Assembly (NCBI GenBank): GCA_016931935.1 | Contig: JAFGDW010000295.1 | Span: 1 to 40,443 of the forward strand | Direction of reading: 5' to 3' | DNA from: Candidatus Zhuqueibacterota bacterium | Lineage (GTDB): Bacteria; Zhuqueibacterota; Zhuqueibacteria; Thermofontimicrobiales; Thiofontviventaceae | DNA: 40,443 nt | Part shown: positions 22,458 through 31,339 of the stretch, one piece after another | Position numbering within the stretch: the first letter of the stretch is position 1 | Layout: each line of letters starts with the position of its first letter | Position numbers and translations under genes: made by a program | Notes under the pieces: generated by a model | Database searches by the model: none | What the model saw: only the letters and a program-made list of their open reading frames with translations | What the model was told of the DNA's origin: nothing

Positions 22458-25097
22458 TTAATTTTTCCTGCTTCCGGGGATTTTACTATTCAATTCTAAT
22501 TCTACTTTCTTTCCGTTATAACGTATTGTTGTATCATATGTTTTAATTGGCTCCATATCAAGACCACTTTTCCCCGAAATCATCACAATGTTTAATGTGT
22601 GTTCTGCCAGCATCCCCGGAAAAGAACCGTTTCGTTCATCGATTGTGAGTGTTTTTTGACTGTCGTTCCACTTGAATTTGATGGTGGCAAAAAGACCTTT
22701 TTCATAGTTATAATTGTCATTCTCATCTTCGTACAAAGTGAATTCGCCATCGGCGCCGGGGTAGATTCGAATTTCAAGCGGATCATTTTTTTCTGTTGAA
22801 TATTGCATCACAGAGCCTATCGGGAGAATGGAGCCAGCTTGCACGAAAAGTGGGATTTGATCAAGTGGCGCAGCCGTTTTAACTGTTTGGCCACCTTCAA
22901 ATTGCTCGCCAGTCCAGAAATCAAACCAATTGCTTGATTTTGGCAGATAGACTTTTTGTTCTCTCACACCAAATTCGGTGACCGGTGCAACCAAAATACT
23001 TTTTCCAAACATATATTCAAATGATTGCGCAACCGCCTTGCTATCATCTCTAAAATCCATGATCAATGGACGCAGCATTGTGGAGCCGTTGGTTGTGATT
23101 TGCCAGGCTTCGGAATAGATGTATGGGAGCAATCGGTAGCGTAGATTCAACGTATTACGCATGTTTTCTTCAACCTGCCGCCCATATTTCCAGGGCTCGG
23201 TTTCCGATTGATAGCCGTGCACACGGAAGATCGGGTTAAACGCGCCCCATTGAAACCAGCGTATCAACAATTCACGATAGTTTGCATCGGTATATTGCGC
23301 TTTTCCCGGCCGGAAGAAGCCGCCGATATCGGTTGTCCAGTAGGGCAAGCCGGTCATGGAATAATTCAATCCGGCAAAGATTTGCCGCCGGTACGCATCC
23401 CAATTGCCACCGATGTCGCCCGACCAGTTGATGACGCTGTAGCGTTGCTGCCCGAGAAAAGCGGAGCGGGTCAGAATGCACACGCGTTTGTCCGCCGTGG
23501 TTTCGCGCTGGCCCTCATAAACAGCCTGACTGACCAGCAGCGGGTAGACCAAACGGTAAAAATCACCGGCGCCCATGTAGGTTGTTTCGCCGGTCAGCGC
23601 ATCGTTTTCCGGCTCGACCGCATCCATCCACCATGAATCAACACCGTGGTCGAACATGTCGGTTTTCAACGTATGCCAATATTCTTTTCGTGTCGCGGGG
23701 TTGAAATAATCCAGCCATTTGGTTCCAGGGATAAAGCGTTTTTTGGCAACAAACTCTTTTCCTATTTCCGAATTTTTATCGGGATTTGACCAAATTGAAA
23801 TATTGAAATGCGCGTTTAAATCATGGATTTCTTTGATGAAACCGGTTGGGTTCGGATAATTGGTTTCATCAAATTGTGGAACGCCCCAGCCCCGGCTGCC
23901 CCAATATTGCCAATCCTGCACAATCACATCCATTGGCAGTTTACGTTTGCGGAATTCTTTGACGGTTTCAACAAGATGAGTTGCTGATGTGTAGCGTTCA
24001 CGGCATTGCCAAAAGCCATAGGCCCAGCGCGGAAGCATCGGCGCATTCCCGGAGATATCCCGGTACGTCGCGATGACGCTATCGGCGGATGGGCCATAAA
24101 ACACCACATAATCGAGCATTTTGCTGTGCGGGGAACGAAATGTTGTTTCATCTCCTGTACGTTTCCACGAAAGCCGAGGCGTATTATCCGCCTTGCAGAC
24201 GACCTGAACCTGATGTTCTCCGGCTGTCAGTTCGACTAAAACGCCTGCTGTCGGCGGCAGCCACAAATTGGTTTGATCAATACACGGTTCGCCGTCAATC
24301 AGCACGTACTGGCGATTGCCCATGCCACCCAAATCGAGAAAAACAGAATATTCGCCAGCTTCCGGAACTGAGAATGCACCCGTATAGAGTGATTGATTTT
24401 GCGTAACCTTTTGCGTGCCGGCAGTCGTGGTCACTTCAACCAGTTTGTCGTTTTCGTCAGTTTGTACTTTCTGTATAAGGTGGATGAAATTGTCAGCCGG
24501 ATTAAAATCAGTCAGCCCGTACTGATGCCATAGTAATCCGTACCCTTTGCTCGAGTAGATGAAAGGAAGGGCGATTTGCGAGTTAACTTGCGTTAAACGG
24601 CGGGTAACATTCTTCAAATTAAAATGACCATCCTGAAACTGCCCTAATCCCATGATATGTTCACCGGCAGGGGATTCAAACGCCTGTTCCGCCATGAAGC
24701 ACGGTTCGCCCATTACGGAATCGGGGATTATTTTACGCGAGTCAGCCATTTCGCTAAGGAAAACGCTCCCGTTTTTATCTGCAAAAGTTAAGTTACCGGA
24801 TTGTTTATCCAGCACAACCATTATGTTTTTCATTTTTAATACAAGTTTGGATGGCAAATCAGAAATCCGAAAATCCGGGATCGGAACACGTGACGTGAAA
24901 ACAAGTTCAGGCACCGGGACTTCAACATCTTTAAAGAACTTGACTCGTACAGTATTTTCAGTCAAGGGACAAATACCAAGTGTTCCATCCGACAAAGTAA
25001 CTTCTATTCGATCCGGTAACTGTTTAAAATCTTTTACCACCTGTCCATGACAAAGAACCGGGAACAGACTTATTATTAAAAAATTCAAAAGTTTCAT
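22458..25097 (-). CDS. GH31 alpha-xylosidase/alpha-glucosidase with inserted PA14 domain
   Basis: Nucleophile Asp492 lies in WWMDAVEPE and acid/base Asp561 in NWSGDIGG, the standard GH31 pair. A PA14-type beta-barrel is inserted in the N-terminal sandwich at about residues 210-325 (SLYTGAFSVPEAGEYSVFLD onward), a known feature of xyloglucan-active alpha-xylosidases, where it extends the active site. The residue run VIVQDWQYWG is also typical of this subgroup. The signal peptide ends CHGQ. The C-terminal beta domains contain the YEDENDNYNYEKG segment shared almost exactly with the other GH31 protein (27636-30056), so the two are paralogues. Role inferred: removal of alpha-linked xylose after galactose and fucose are stripped. 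Confidence 0.9.
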   Translation of the reverse strand: MKLLNFLIISLFPVLCHGQVVKDFKQLPDRIEVTLSDGTLGICPLTENTVRVKFFKDVEVPVPELVFTSRVPIPDFRISDLPSKLVLKMKNIMVVLDKQSGNLTFADKNGSVFLSEMADSRKIIPDSVMGEPCFMAEQAFESPAGEHIMGLGQFQDGHFNLKNVTRRLTQVNSQIALPFIYSSKGYGLLWHQYGLTDFNPADNFIHLIQKVQTDENDKLVEVTTTAGTQKVTQNQSLYTGAFSVPEAGEYSVFLDLGGMGNRQYVLIDGEPCIDQTNLWLPPTAGVLVELTAGEHQVQVVCKADNTPRLSWKRTGDETTFRSPHSKMLDYVVFYGPSADSVIATYRDISGNAPMLPRWAYGFWQCRERYTSATHLVETVKEFRKRKLPMDVIVQDWQYWGSRGWGVPQFDETNYPNPTGFIKEIHDLNAHFNISIWSNPDKNSEIGKEFVAKKRFIPGTKWLDYFNPATRKEYWHTLKTDMFDHGVDSWWMDAVEPENDALTGETTYMGAGDFYRLVYPLLVSQAVYEGQRETTADKRVCILTRSAFLGQQRYSVINWSGDIGGNWDAYRRQIFAGLNYSMTGLPYWTTDIGGFFRPGKAQYTDANYRELLIRWFQWGAFNPIFRVHGYQSETEPWKYGRQVEENMRNTLNLRYRLLPYIYSEAWQITTNGSTMLRPLIMDFRDDSKAVAQSFEYMFGKSILVAPVTEFGVREQKVYLPKSSNWFDFWTGEQFEGGQTVKTAAPLDQIPLFVQAGSILPIGSVMQYSTEKNDPLEIRIYPGADGEFTLYEDENDNYNYEKGLFATIKFKWNDSQKTLTIDERNGSFPGMLAEHTLNIVMISGKSGLDMEPIKTYDTTIRYNGKKVELELNSKIPGSRKN

Positions 25098-25184
25098 AAT
25101 AACACTCTTTCATTCAATTCATAACATATCAACAAATACATTTATTATCAGTAGTAATTCGCATGGCTATCCGGGAGTATTCCA

Positions 25185-26018
25185 TTAAGATTTAAGTTTA
25201 TAAGCCTCTACTGCGTTAATACCAAGAATCTTTTTTCTATCCTGATCTGGCATTTTTGTAATGTAATCCAATACTACTTCCATAATCTGTTTGTACGTTC
25301 CGGCAAGACGACATACAGGCCAGTCCGATCCAATCATTAAGCGATTTGAGCCAAATGCCGCAAATACAATATCCAGGTATGGAATCAAATCCGTTGGTTT
25401 CCAGTTTTTCACATCGGCTTCAGTAACCATACCGGATAATTTGCAATATACATTTTTGAATCGGGCAAGTTTTTCTATATCTTCCTGCCAGGGTGGTAAT
25501 TTTTTATCTTTTATAAATGGTTTGGCCAGGTGATCCAGTACAAAGACCTGTTCAGGGAACTGACGAACAAACTGAATCGTGTTAGGTAAATGTCGCGGAA
25601 ACACAAGAATATCGTAGGTTAATCCAAATTTGCTCAACAAACCTATTCCATTTAAGAACTCCTTGCGAAGCATGAAGTCATTATCCACTTCATCGTGAAT
25701 AACATGGCGTACCCCAACCAATTTTGGGTGTTCGGAAAATTGGATTAATTGTTCTTCCACTCCGGGAGAACATAAATCGACCCATCCAACCACGCCTTTG
25801 ATGAAATTGTTATGTTCAGCCAGGTTCAGAAGCCATTGGGTTTCTTCAAGCGATTGCCGTGCCTGCACGACGATTGAACCATCGAATCCAATCGAAGCAA
25901 GTTCCGCTTGCAATTGATCGGGTACATAATTTTTTTGAAGGATTTCCATATCATTGGATATCCAGTCATATTCGTCCTGATTGTAAATCCAAAAATGTTG
26001 GTGACTATCAATTTTCAT
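25185..26018 (-). CDS. Amidohydrolase-family sugar lactonase, probable L-fuconolactonase
   Basis: This cytoplasmic protein (277 residues, no signal peptide) is an amidohydrolase-2 family member. It carries the metal/catalytic motif DSHQHFW (His6, His8), a His in VLDHLAKP (His163) and Asp232 in IGSDWPVC. The family includes L-fucono-1,5-lactonase and L-rhamnonolactonase, which hydrolyse aldonolactones made by sugar dehydrogenases. Two GH29 fucosidases and a fucose-dehydrogenase-like reductase in the same run make fuconolactone the most sensible substrate. It is one of the few intracellular enzymes in the window. Alternatives are other sugar lactones or 2-pyrone-4,6-dicarboxylate-like substrates, which the context does not support. 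Confidence 0.75.
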   Translation of the reverse strand: MKIDSHQHFWIYNQDEYDWISNDMEILQKNYVPDQLQAELASIGFDGSIVVQARQSLEETQWLLNLAEHNNFIKGVVGWVDLCSPGVEEQLIQFSEHPKLVGVRHVIHDEVDNDFMLRKEFLNGIGLLSKFGLTYDILVFPRHLPNTIQFVRQFPEQVFVLDHLAKPFIKDKKLPPWQEDIEKLARFKNVYCKLSGMVTEADVKNWKPTDLIPYLDIVFAAFGSNRLMIGSDWPVCRLAGTYKQIMEVVLDYITKMPDQDRKKILGINAVEAYKLKS

Positions 26019-26153
26019 TTCTAAAGGGTTTCATTCAAGTTAGACAAATACATCGTTCCGTCCAGTTTTTAGCTCCAAATAATCAGAGGCTTAAAATTAA
26101 TACAAAACACACTCTGTTATAAATACTAACCGTCACAGAGCGACGGATCTGCA

Positions 26154-26286
26154 GGGGTTGTATCAAAAGTCTTATCAGGCTTCATCCTGAGCGTAGTCGA
26201 AGGATGATAAATTACGATAAAACAACATGCTTCGACTTCGCTCAGCATGAAGAAATTATACAAATTTTGACTTTTGATACAGCCCC
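26154..26286. repeat. 133-bp nested palindromic element with 18-bp terminal inverted repeats
   Basis: The ends 26154-26171 and 26269-26286 are inverted copies differing at one base (GGGG-Y-TGTATCAAAAGTC). Inside, CTTCATCCTGAGCG...AGGATG (26180-26206) and CATGCT...AGCATGAAG (26226-26252) are each hairpins and also near-complements of each other, so the whole element folds into one long stem or two short ones. The inner words (GAGCGTAGTCGA and TCGACTTCGCTC) resemble palindromic repeats widely scattered in FCB genomes. No reading frame. It occupies the gap between the reductase and lactonase genes. Confidence 0.65.
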
Positions 26287-26290
26287 CGAT

Positions 26291-26312
26291 GCTTACACTT
26301 TTCGGTGTAAGC
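26291..26312. other. Perfect 8-bp hairpin beside the palindromic element
   Basis: GCTTACAC (26291-26298) pairs with GTGTAAGC (26305-26312) around a TTTTCG loop. It starts four bases past the end of the 26154-26286 element. There is no U-tract on either strand, so it is not a convincing terminator. It may be part of a larger mobile element or an RNA processing site. Confidence 0.4.
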
Positions 26313-26346
26313 TGGATAATCGAATATTTATTCTCTCTGTTGCCAT

Positions 26347-26534
26347 TTTGTATTAACTGTCGCCTTGGAAGATGGATTATTAAATTTTACCATTTGACCG
26401 GCTCCGACATCCCAGCCGTGATAAATTAACAAGCCAGGGATTACTCTTTATTTCTTCCCCGGCCCCATTATAAAATAGCCGGCAGGAAGCGCCATATAGA
26501 AATCGGCCATATAACGGAAAACAATTTGTTTGAA
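26347..26534 (-). pseudogene. Coding-like stretch broken by stop codons, downstream of the aldo/keto reductase
   Basis: Directly past the TAG of the reductase, and in the same frame, the translation reads FKQIVFRYMADFYMALPAG then YFIMGPGKK, a TAA, and then RVIPGLLIYHGWDVGAGQ followed by MVKFNNPSSKATV up to a final TAA near 26347. The composition looks like protein rather than spacer. I do not recognise the family. It may be the 3' remnant of a lost gene, because a complete reductase needs none of it. A free-standing 20-residue peptide from the ATG at 26512 is a less likely reading. Confidence 0.4.
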
Positions 26535-27572
26535 CTATAAGTCCAGATAGGGATATTCTTTGCTGATTAAGCCTTTATTTACCATTTCCGCATAAAATCG
26601 TTTCGGGACTTTAGCAAGTACTGATTCGACATTTTCCTTTACCCGATTGGGATTCGATGTGTTAAGTGAAATAGCTGTTACTCCCGGAGGAGTCATTCCA
26701 AAATTTACACAAGCCACCGAAGGAGCTACCTTGTACTTTTCGCAAAGGGCATAGAATGTCGTGCGCCATTGGAATTTGGGACCATCGCTTTCCTGAGTGA
26801 TAAGTCTATAATCGTAATAATCACTTCCTGTCAGAAAACCTCCGTGAAAAACCGCTGAATTGATTATCGTGACTCCCCTTTCATATAGCTTCTCTATTAA
26901 AGCCAATAGTTCCGGCGGATGGTTCATTATTGTCAGGCTATTGGCAAACATGACCCAATCAAGCTCAACACGATCGATCACTTTATTAATAATTGTCCAA
27001 TCTTTGGAACCAATACCAATGGCTCTTGCTTTTCCCTGTTTTTTTAAATCCGCCAAAGCTCTGTGGGCTTCCAAAATATCGGCAAAAAGCGTTTCCTTTT
27101 CTTCGGGATTTTTACCTTGATTAATATATTCGTCAGGATCGTGCACCGATAAAAGCTGTGGTTTATATGTTTCTCCCAACAATTCATTTCCCTGATCGAA
27201 GCATTCGATAATGCCATTGTAGCTTATTTTCTGAACTGCATCATGTTTCAGACCGAACCAGACACCTTGTTCGAACGTCGGTTCAGACGTTTTTAACTCC
27301 GTGCGCATCCAGCCCAATTTATTACTGATTATGATGTCTTCCGGATTTATATTGAGCTGGAATAGACATTTTCCCAGCATTTCAAGCGCTAATCCAGCTC
27401 CGTATTTACCGGCGCTGTCAAAAACTGGATGCTGAACATTCTTAAAACATTCACTGACTATTTCGAGTTTTGTATTGTAAGTATGAGTCCGATATAAATT
27501 TCCCAGGGCGCTGGTGCCAAAGATAATTTGAGGTATTTTGAGTCCGGTTTTTCCTAATCTTGAATATTTCAT
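26535..27572 (-). CDS. Aldo/keto reductase, probable L-fucose (D-threo-aldose) dehydrogenase
   Basis: This 345-residue cytoplasmic protein shows the aldo/keto reductase fold: the N-terminal motif YSRLGKTGLKIPQIIFGTSALG, the tetrad Asp52, Tyr57 (KYGAG), Lys85 (SNKLG) and His144 (LSVHDP), and the cofactor region MTPPGVTAISLNTSNPNRV. The close match of FGTSALGN and the FDSAGKYGAG tetrad segment to D-threo-aldose 1-dehydrogenases, plus a lactonase gene nearby and two fucosidases, suggests oxidation of L-fucose to its lactone with NAD(P). Direction and sugar are inferred; L-galactose or D-arabinose are other substrates of the same group. The stop codon is followed in frame by a coding-like remnant (26347-26534). 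Confidence 0.75.
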   Translation of the reverse strand: MKYSRLGKTGLKIPQIIFGTSALGNLYRTHTYNTKLEIVSECFKNVQHPVFDSAGKYGAGLALEMLGKCLFQLNINPEDIIISNKLGWMRTELKTSEPTFEQGVWFGLKHDAVQKISYNGIIECFDQGNELLGETYKPQLLSVHDPDEYINQGKNPEEKETLFADILEAHRALADLKKQGKARAIGIGSKDWTIINKVIDRVELDWVMFANSLTIMNHPPELLALIEKLYERGVTIINSAVFHGGFLTGSDYYDYRLITQESDGPKFQWRTTFYALCEKYKVAPSVACVNFGMTPPGVTAISLNTSNPNRVKENVESVLAKVPKRFYAEMVNKGLISKEYPYLDL

Positions 27573-27635
27573 AAAACGTTTTTTTCTGTATTGAATAATC
27601 TATCTACATTTTCACGACAAGAATTTTTGGTAAAA

Positions 27636-30056
27636 TTAAAGGTTGATCCTAACTTTCTTGCCACTATAATGGACATTCGTTTCGACCTTTTCAACAGTAT
27701 CCATCCCGACACCGCTACTTTTAGAAATCTTTACAATTCTGAATTCCCGTTCATTGAGCATTCCTGTGAAGGAACCTTTCCGGTCACTGATGATCAATGC
27801 TTTTTTCGTATCATCCCACTTGAAAGTAATCGTTGAATAGGCGCCTTTTTCATAGTTATAATTGTCGTTTTCGTCTTCGTATAATCTAAACTCTCCATCA
27901 GCGCCGGGATAAACGCGTATTTCAAGATTATCCCATTTTTTCTCGGTGGCGTACTGCACCTGCGGACCGATGGGGAGAATTGAGCCTGCTCTGACGAACA
28001 ATGGCATAATGTCAATCGGAGCTGCTTTGCTTATCGTTTGTCCGCCGGTATACTTTTCACCAGTCCAGAAATCATACCAAACGCTTCCTTTTGGCAGATA
28101 GACGTCTTCAGCTTTTATCGTGCTGAAATCTTCAACACGGATTGTATTCTTACCTTCTGCAACAATTTTTGAATACATCGGCGCGGTCACCGGACATACC
28201 AGCAGCGATGCGCCGAACATGTACTGATTGTTAATATCCAGCGCCTGTTGATCGTATGTAAAATCCATCATGAGGGCGCGCATCATGCTCGATTGATTCG
28301 AAGTAACCTGCCATGATGTCGAATAAATGTATGGGAGCAACCGGTACCGCAAGTTAATAAATTTATCAATGGCATCGTAAATTGGATCACCCTTCTGGCC
28401 GAATTGGTAAATTTCACGCGGAGCATCGGTGCCGTGCGAGCGCATCATCGGGCAGAACGCGCCGAACTGGATCCAGCGGGCATAGAGTTCACGGTAATCC
28501 GCGTTGTTGAGCGGTTTCTTAAAATTCCAGAGAAAGAATCCACCGATATCGCTATTCCAGTAAGGGATGCCGCAAAGCGAAAAATTTAATCCTGCTGAAA
28601 TCTGATTTCTGAGCGCCTCCCACGATGCCACCACGTCGCCAGACCATGTGTTGGCGCCATAACGCTGCTGGCCGGCAAATGCCGAACGTGTGAGAATGAA
28701 AACGCGTTTATCCGAAGATACGGCCCGCTGGTGATCATAAACGCCGCCGACTGTCATTAAAGGAAATGCGTTGCGCACTTTGCGGAATGAGCCGAGGTAG
28801 GTTTTATTATCCAAATCAGACGGCTTGAAATCCATGTGGTCCGGCTCGGACGAATCGATCCACCAGCCGTCCATACCGAGAGAGAAAATGCCCTTATTGA
28901 GATACTTCCAGTAAATTTCGCGGGCTTCAGGGTTATAGGGATCGTAAACCCGAACACCGGAAGGATAATCCATTCGTGGCGGCCAATTGTGCGAACCGGA
29001 TTGCGGCCATGTTTGAAAATCCATCAGCGCGCCGATTTTATCCAGTTCCCGGTATTGCTTTGTCTGTGGGCCGAATGAATTCCAGATAGAAATGATTATA
29101 TGAGCATTCAGATTATGCACATCATCAACCATTTTTTGTGGATCGTAAAATTCCTCATTTAGGAATTCCATAGCATTCCACAGATAGTTATTGCCCCAAT
29201 ACTGCCAATCCTGAATGATACCATCAAGCGGGACTCCCAGTTCGCGATATTTTCTAATCACACCTATGGTTTCATCCTGACTTTTATAGCGCTCCTTGCT
29301 TTGCCAGTAGCCGTATGTCCACAGTGGAAACATTGGCGCTTGCCCTGTGAGATTGCGCATCTGAGCTATTACGCCATCCGCATTAGCGCCGACCATAAAA
29401 TAATAATCAATACAGTCGCCAACATCGGATGTGAATGACGTGCTGTCCGGGCTGTCTTCAAAAACCGTTGGCGAATAATTATCCCAAAATAACCCATAGC
29501 CTTTTTTCGACACGAAAAATGGGATATAATCATCCGTATTTCCTTGTATCATATGCAGTTTCAAATTACGTTGAATCATTTTACCGTGTTGTTGCTGGCC
29601 TAAACCATAGATTGCTTCACCTTTATCCAAAACAAATGATTGGTGTACATTGTACGTTTTAACACCGGTGTCATTAAAGCCAGTAAATCCTGCACCGCCT
29701 TTTTTCTCACTTAACAGTGGCTCGCCTGTTGGAGCAGTAAAAGCAACCTTGCCATTTTTCAGGTTCAGCTTTACTATGACATTTTTACTTTTCAGGGAAA
29801 GATCATCTCCTGATAGCCTGATGTCGATATCTGATTTCTCTGGCGTTTTGATAACAGAGAGGCTTTGCTTTTCAAAGACTTTGTCTGCATGCGATTTCAA
29901 TACTCTAACGATGGATGAATTGTAGAATTGAATTTCAACGTCAATGGAGTTGATTGTGGTAATAATTCCCAATTCGGTTGTCTTATACGATTGAGCATGA
30001 GCAGGAACAACAAAGATACATACAAGTGATACAATAGTCAAGAATATCTTATTCAT
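27636..30056 (-). CDS. GH31 alpha-xylosidase/alpha-glucosidase (no PA14 insertion)
   Basis: Nucleophile Asp401 lies in WWIDSSEPD and acid/base Asp474 in TWSGDVV (numbered from the ATG at 30056, chosen for its signal peptide ending AHAQ and GGAC ahead; the frame opens nine codons earlier). The layout is N-terminal sandwich, barrel, and two C-terminal beta domains. The protein is a paralogue of the GH31 at 22458-25097: both share IIQDWQYWG-like and YEDENDNYNYEKG segments, yet this one lacks the PA14 insertion in the N-terminal sandwich. An extra loop (about residues 345-370, TWPQSGSHNWPPRMDYPSG) precedes the nucleophile strand. Together they may split the work between polymer and short oligosaccharides; that split is inferred. 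Confidence 0.88.
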   Translation of the reverse strand: MNKIFLTIVSLVCIFVVPAHAQSYKTTELGIITTINSIDVEIQFYNSSIVRVLKSHADKVFEKQSLSVIKTPEKSDIDIRLSGDDLSLKSKNVIVKLNLKNGKVAFTAPTGEPLLSEKKGGAGFTGFNDTGVKTYNVHQSFVLDKGEAIYGLGQQQHGKMIQRNLKLHMIQGNTDDYIPFFVSKKGYGLFWDNYSPTVFEDSPDSTSFTSDVGDCIDYYFMVGANADGVIAQMRNLTGQAPMFPLWTYGYWQSKERYKSQDETIGVIRKYRELGVPLDGIIQDWQYWGNNYLWNAMEFLNEEFYDPQKMVDDVHNLNAHIIISIWNSFGPQTKQYRELDKIGALMDFQTWPQSGSHNWPPRMDYPSGVRVYDPYNPEAREIYWKYLNKGIFSLGMDGWWIDSSEPDHMDFKPSDLDNKTYLGSFRKVRNAFPLMTVGGVYDHQRAVSSDKRVFILTRSAFAGQQRYGANTWSGDVVASWEALRNQISAGLNFSLCGIPYWNSDIGGFFLWNFKKPLNNADYRELYARWIQFGAFCPMMRSHGTDAPREIYQFGQKGDPIYDAIDKFINLRYRLLPYIYSTSWQVTSNQSSMMRALMMDFTYDQQALDINNQYMFGASLLVCPVTAPMYSKIVAEGKNTIRVEDFSTIKAEDVYLPKGSVWYDFWTGEKYTGGQTISKAAPIDIMPLFVRAGSILPIGPQVQYATEKKWDNLEIRVYPGADGEFRLYEDENDNYNYEKGAYSTITFKWDDTKKALIISDRKGSFTGMLNEREFRIVKISKSSGVGMDTVEKVETNVHYSGKKVRINL

Positions 30057-30223
30057 ATTTTTAGTCCGTTTTATAATCATCAATATTTAGAGTTAAATAA
30101 ATGATCAATAACAAAGATAGTTAGATCATCCTAATGTATGAAAATTCTCTTTTAAACTCATAGTCATGCAATTTTGATATTTCATTCCTTCAAGATGATG
30201 TTATTGGCCATTGGATCATTTCT

Positions 30224-31339
30224 TTACTTTCGACCATCATCTTTCATGTAGCCAACTTCCCGGTAATACTCTTCCGCACCCGGGTGCAGCGGTACGCCAA
30301 AGTTCTGCCACACAGTTTTCGGATCGTAGGAATAAACCCTGATAAACCACTTGAGCGCGCCATGATGTTCATTGATGCCTTTGGCTAAATCGTAAGCAGC
30401 TTGGTCCGGCATGTCATCACGCGCGAAGATCGCTTCCCCGGAACGCCCCAGTGTTTTTATTCGGCGGTTAACGCCCCTGAGTAAACTATTTTGGACTTCA
30501 ACAAATTCAGCGTCAACATGTTCTTGTGCGATCTGTTTTAGCAATTCATCAGGAAATTCAAAAAAATAAAGATCAAATTTCTGGCTTAAAGCTGTCCAAT
30601 ACGAAGATTCCGGATTCATTGCCGGACTCGCCAGAAAACCAGCGATAATATCGAACTCACCCTTCAAGGCTTCTCCAATGGAAACGTCCAATTGTCCGCC
30701 CCAGATTTTGATGCTATCGGCACAGATGTCATAGTATTTCAGGATAGTCATCATATCATTGTCAGCGCCAACGATTTTTATAGGCATACGCTGGCGTTTA
30801 ATCGAAGCAAAGTTTTGAATGCCTGATTCTTTTTTCGCTGCAACGAGAAAATAAAATGGGTCTTCAATTTTAGCGATCAAGCGAAGATTTCGATACGGGC
30901 CTTTATTCGCGAGTGAATTATGATAAGCGGAACTCAACATTGCACTGGAGGTCACGCCAAAATCGACCCGCGCGTCCACACGTACATTCACACCATCGTG
31001 AAGATTGATTTCATCGAGCGGCGGCGGAAAGTCATTCTCCGAGACCAGACGCGGGCCATACCAGCGATTGCAGTTTCGGCACAAGATGATTGAATAACCG
31101 TACGGTTTCATGGCGTCTTTGACAAAGTCCCCCAGTTCTCCCCATGGACAGCCGTTGTCGCACGCTGAAGCCATGACCGGCCGTTTGACGCCCCAGCCTG
31201 TTTTGCCGACATCTATTGTTTCTTGGGCCTGGAGTAAATTTACCTGAAGAATCAGTCCTGCCATTAATAATTTGGCGGATGCTTTTCCAAGCTTTTTGAT
31301 CAACTTTAAGTGCATCAGCTCCTTTGCTATTTCGCCCAT
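30224..31339 (-). CDS. TAXI-family (NMT1-like) TRAP-type substrate-binding protein, orphan
   Basis: After a signal peptide (ending LQAQ) the 371-residue protein has the periplasmic-binding fold of TAXI solute-binding proteins, with VDFGVTSSAML, LRLIAKIEDPFYFLVA and a C-terminal PLHPGAEEYYREVGY segment that is typical of the family. No TRAP membrane subunits (DctQ/DctM or fused) are present, so the partner is missing or distant. The N-terminal part has an unusual cysteine arrangement: Cys60-x3-Cys64 (ACDNGCPWGE) and Cys87-x2-Cys90 (CRNCNRW), which might bind a metal or form disulfides. The start at 31339 overlaps the carboxylesterase end by 13 bases and has AAGGAG ahead; an ATG eight codons later also has AGGAG close by. 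Ligand unknown. Confidence 0.75.
   Translation of the reverse strand: MGEIAKELMHLKLIKKLGKASAKLLMAGLILQVNLLQAQETIDVGKTGWGVKRPVMASACDNGCPWGELGDFVKDAMKPYGYSIILCRNCNRWYGPRLVSENDFPPPLDEINLHDGVNVRVDARVDFGVTSSAMLSSAYHNSLANKGPYRNLRLIAKIEDPFYFLVAAKKESGIQNFASIKRQRMPIKIVGADNDMMTILKYYDICADSIKIWGGQLDVSIGEALKGEFDIIAGFLASPAMNPESSYWTALSQKFDLYFFEFPDELLKQIAQEHVDAEFVEVQNSLLRGVNRRIKTLGRSGEAIFARDDMPDQAAYDLAKGINEHHGALKWFIRVYSYDPKTVWQNFGVPLHPGAEEYYREVGYMKDDGRK

Noticed and set aside
26019..26153. Search for promoter or gene upstream of the lactonase start
   Set aside because: No convincing promoter pair, hairpin or reading frame is visible in these 135 bases.
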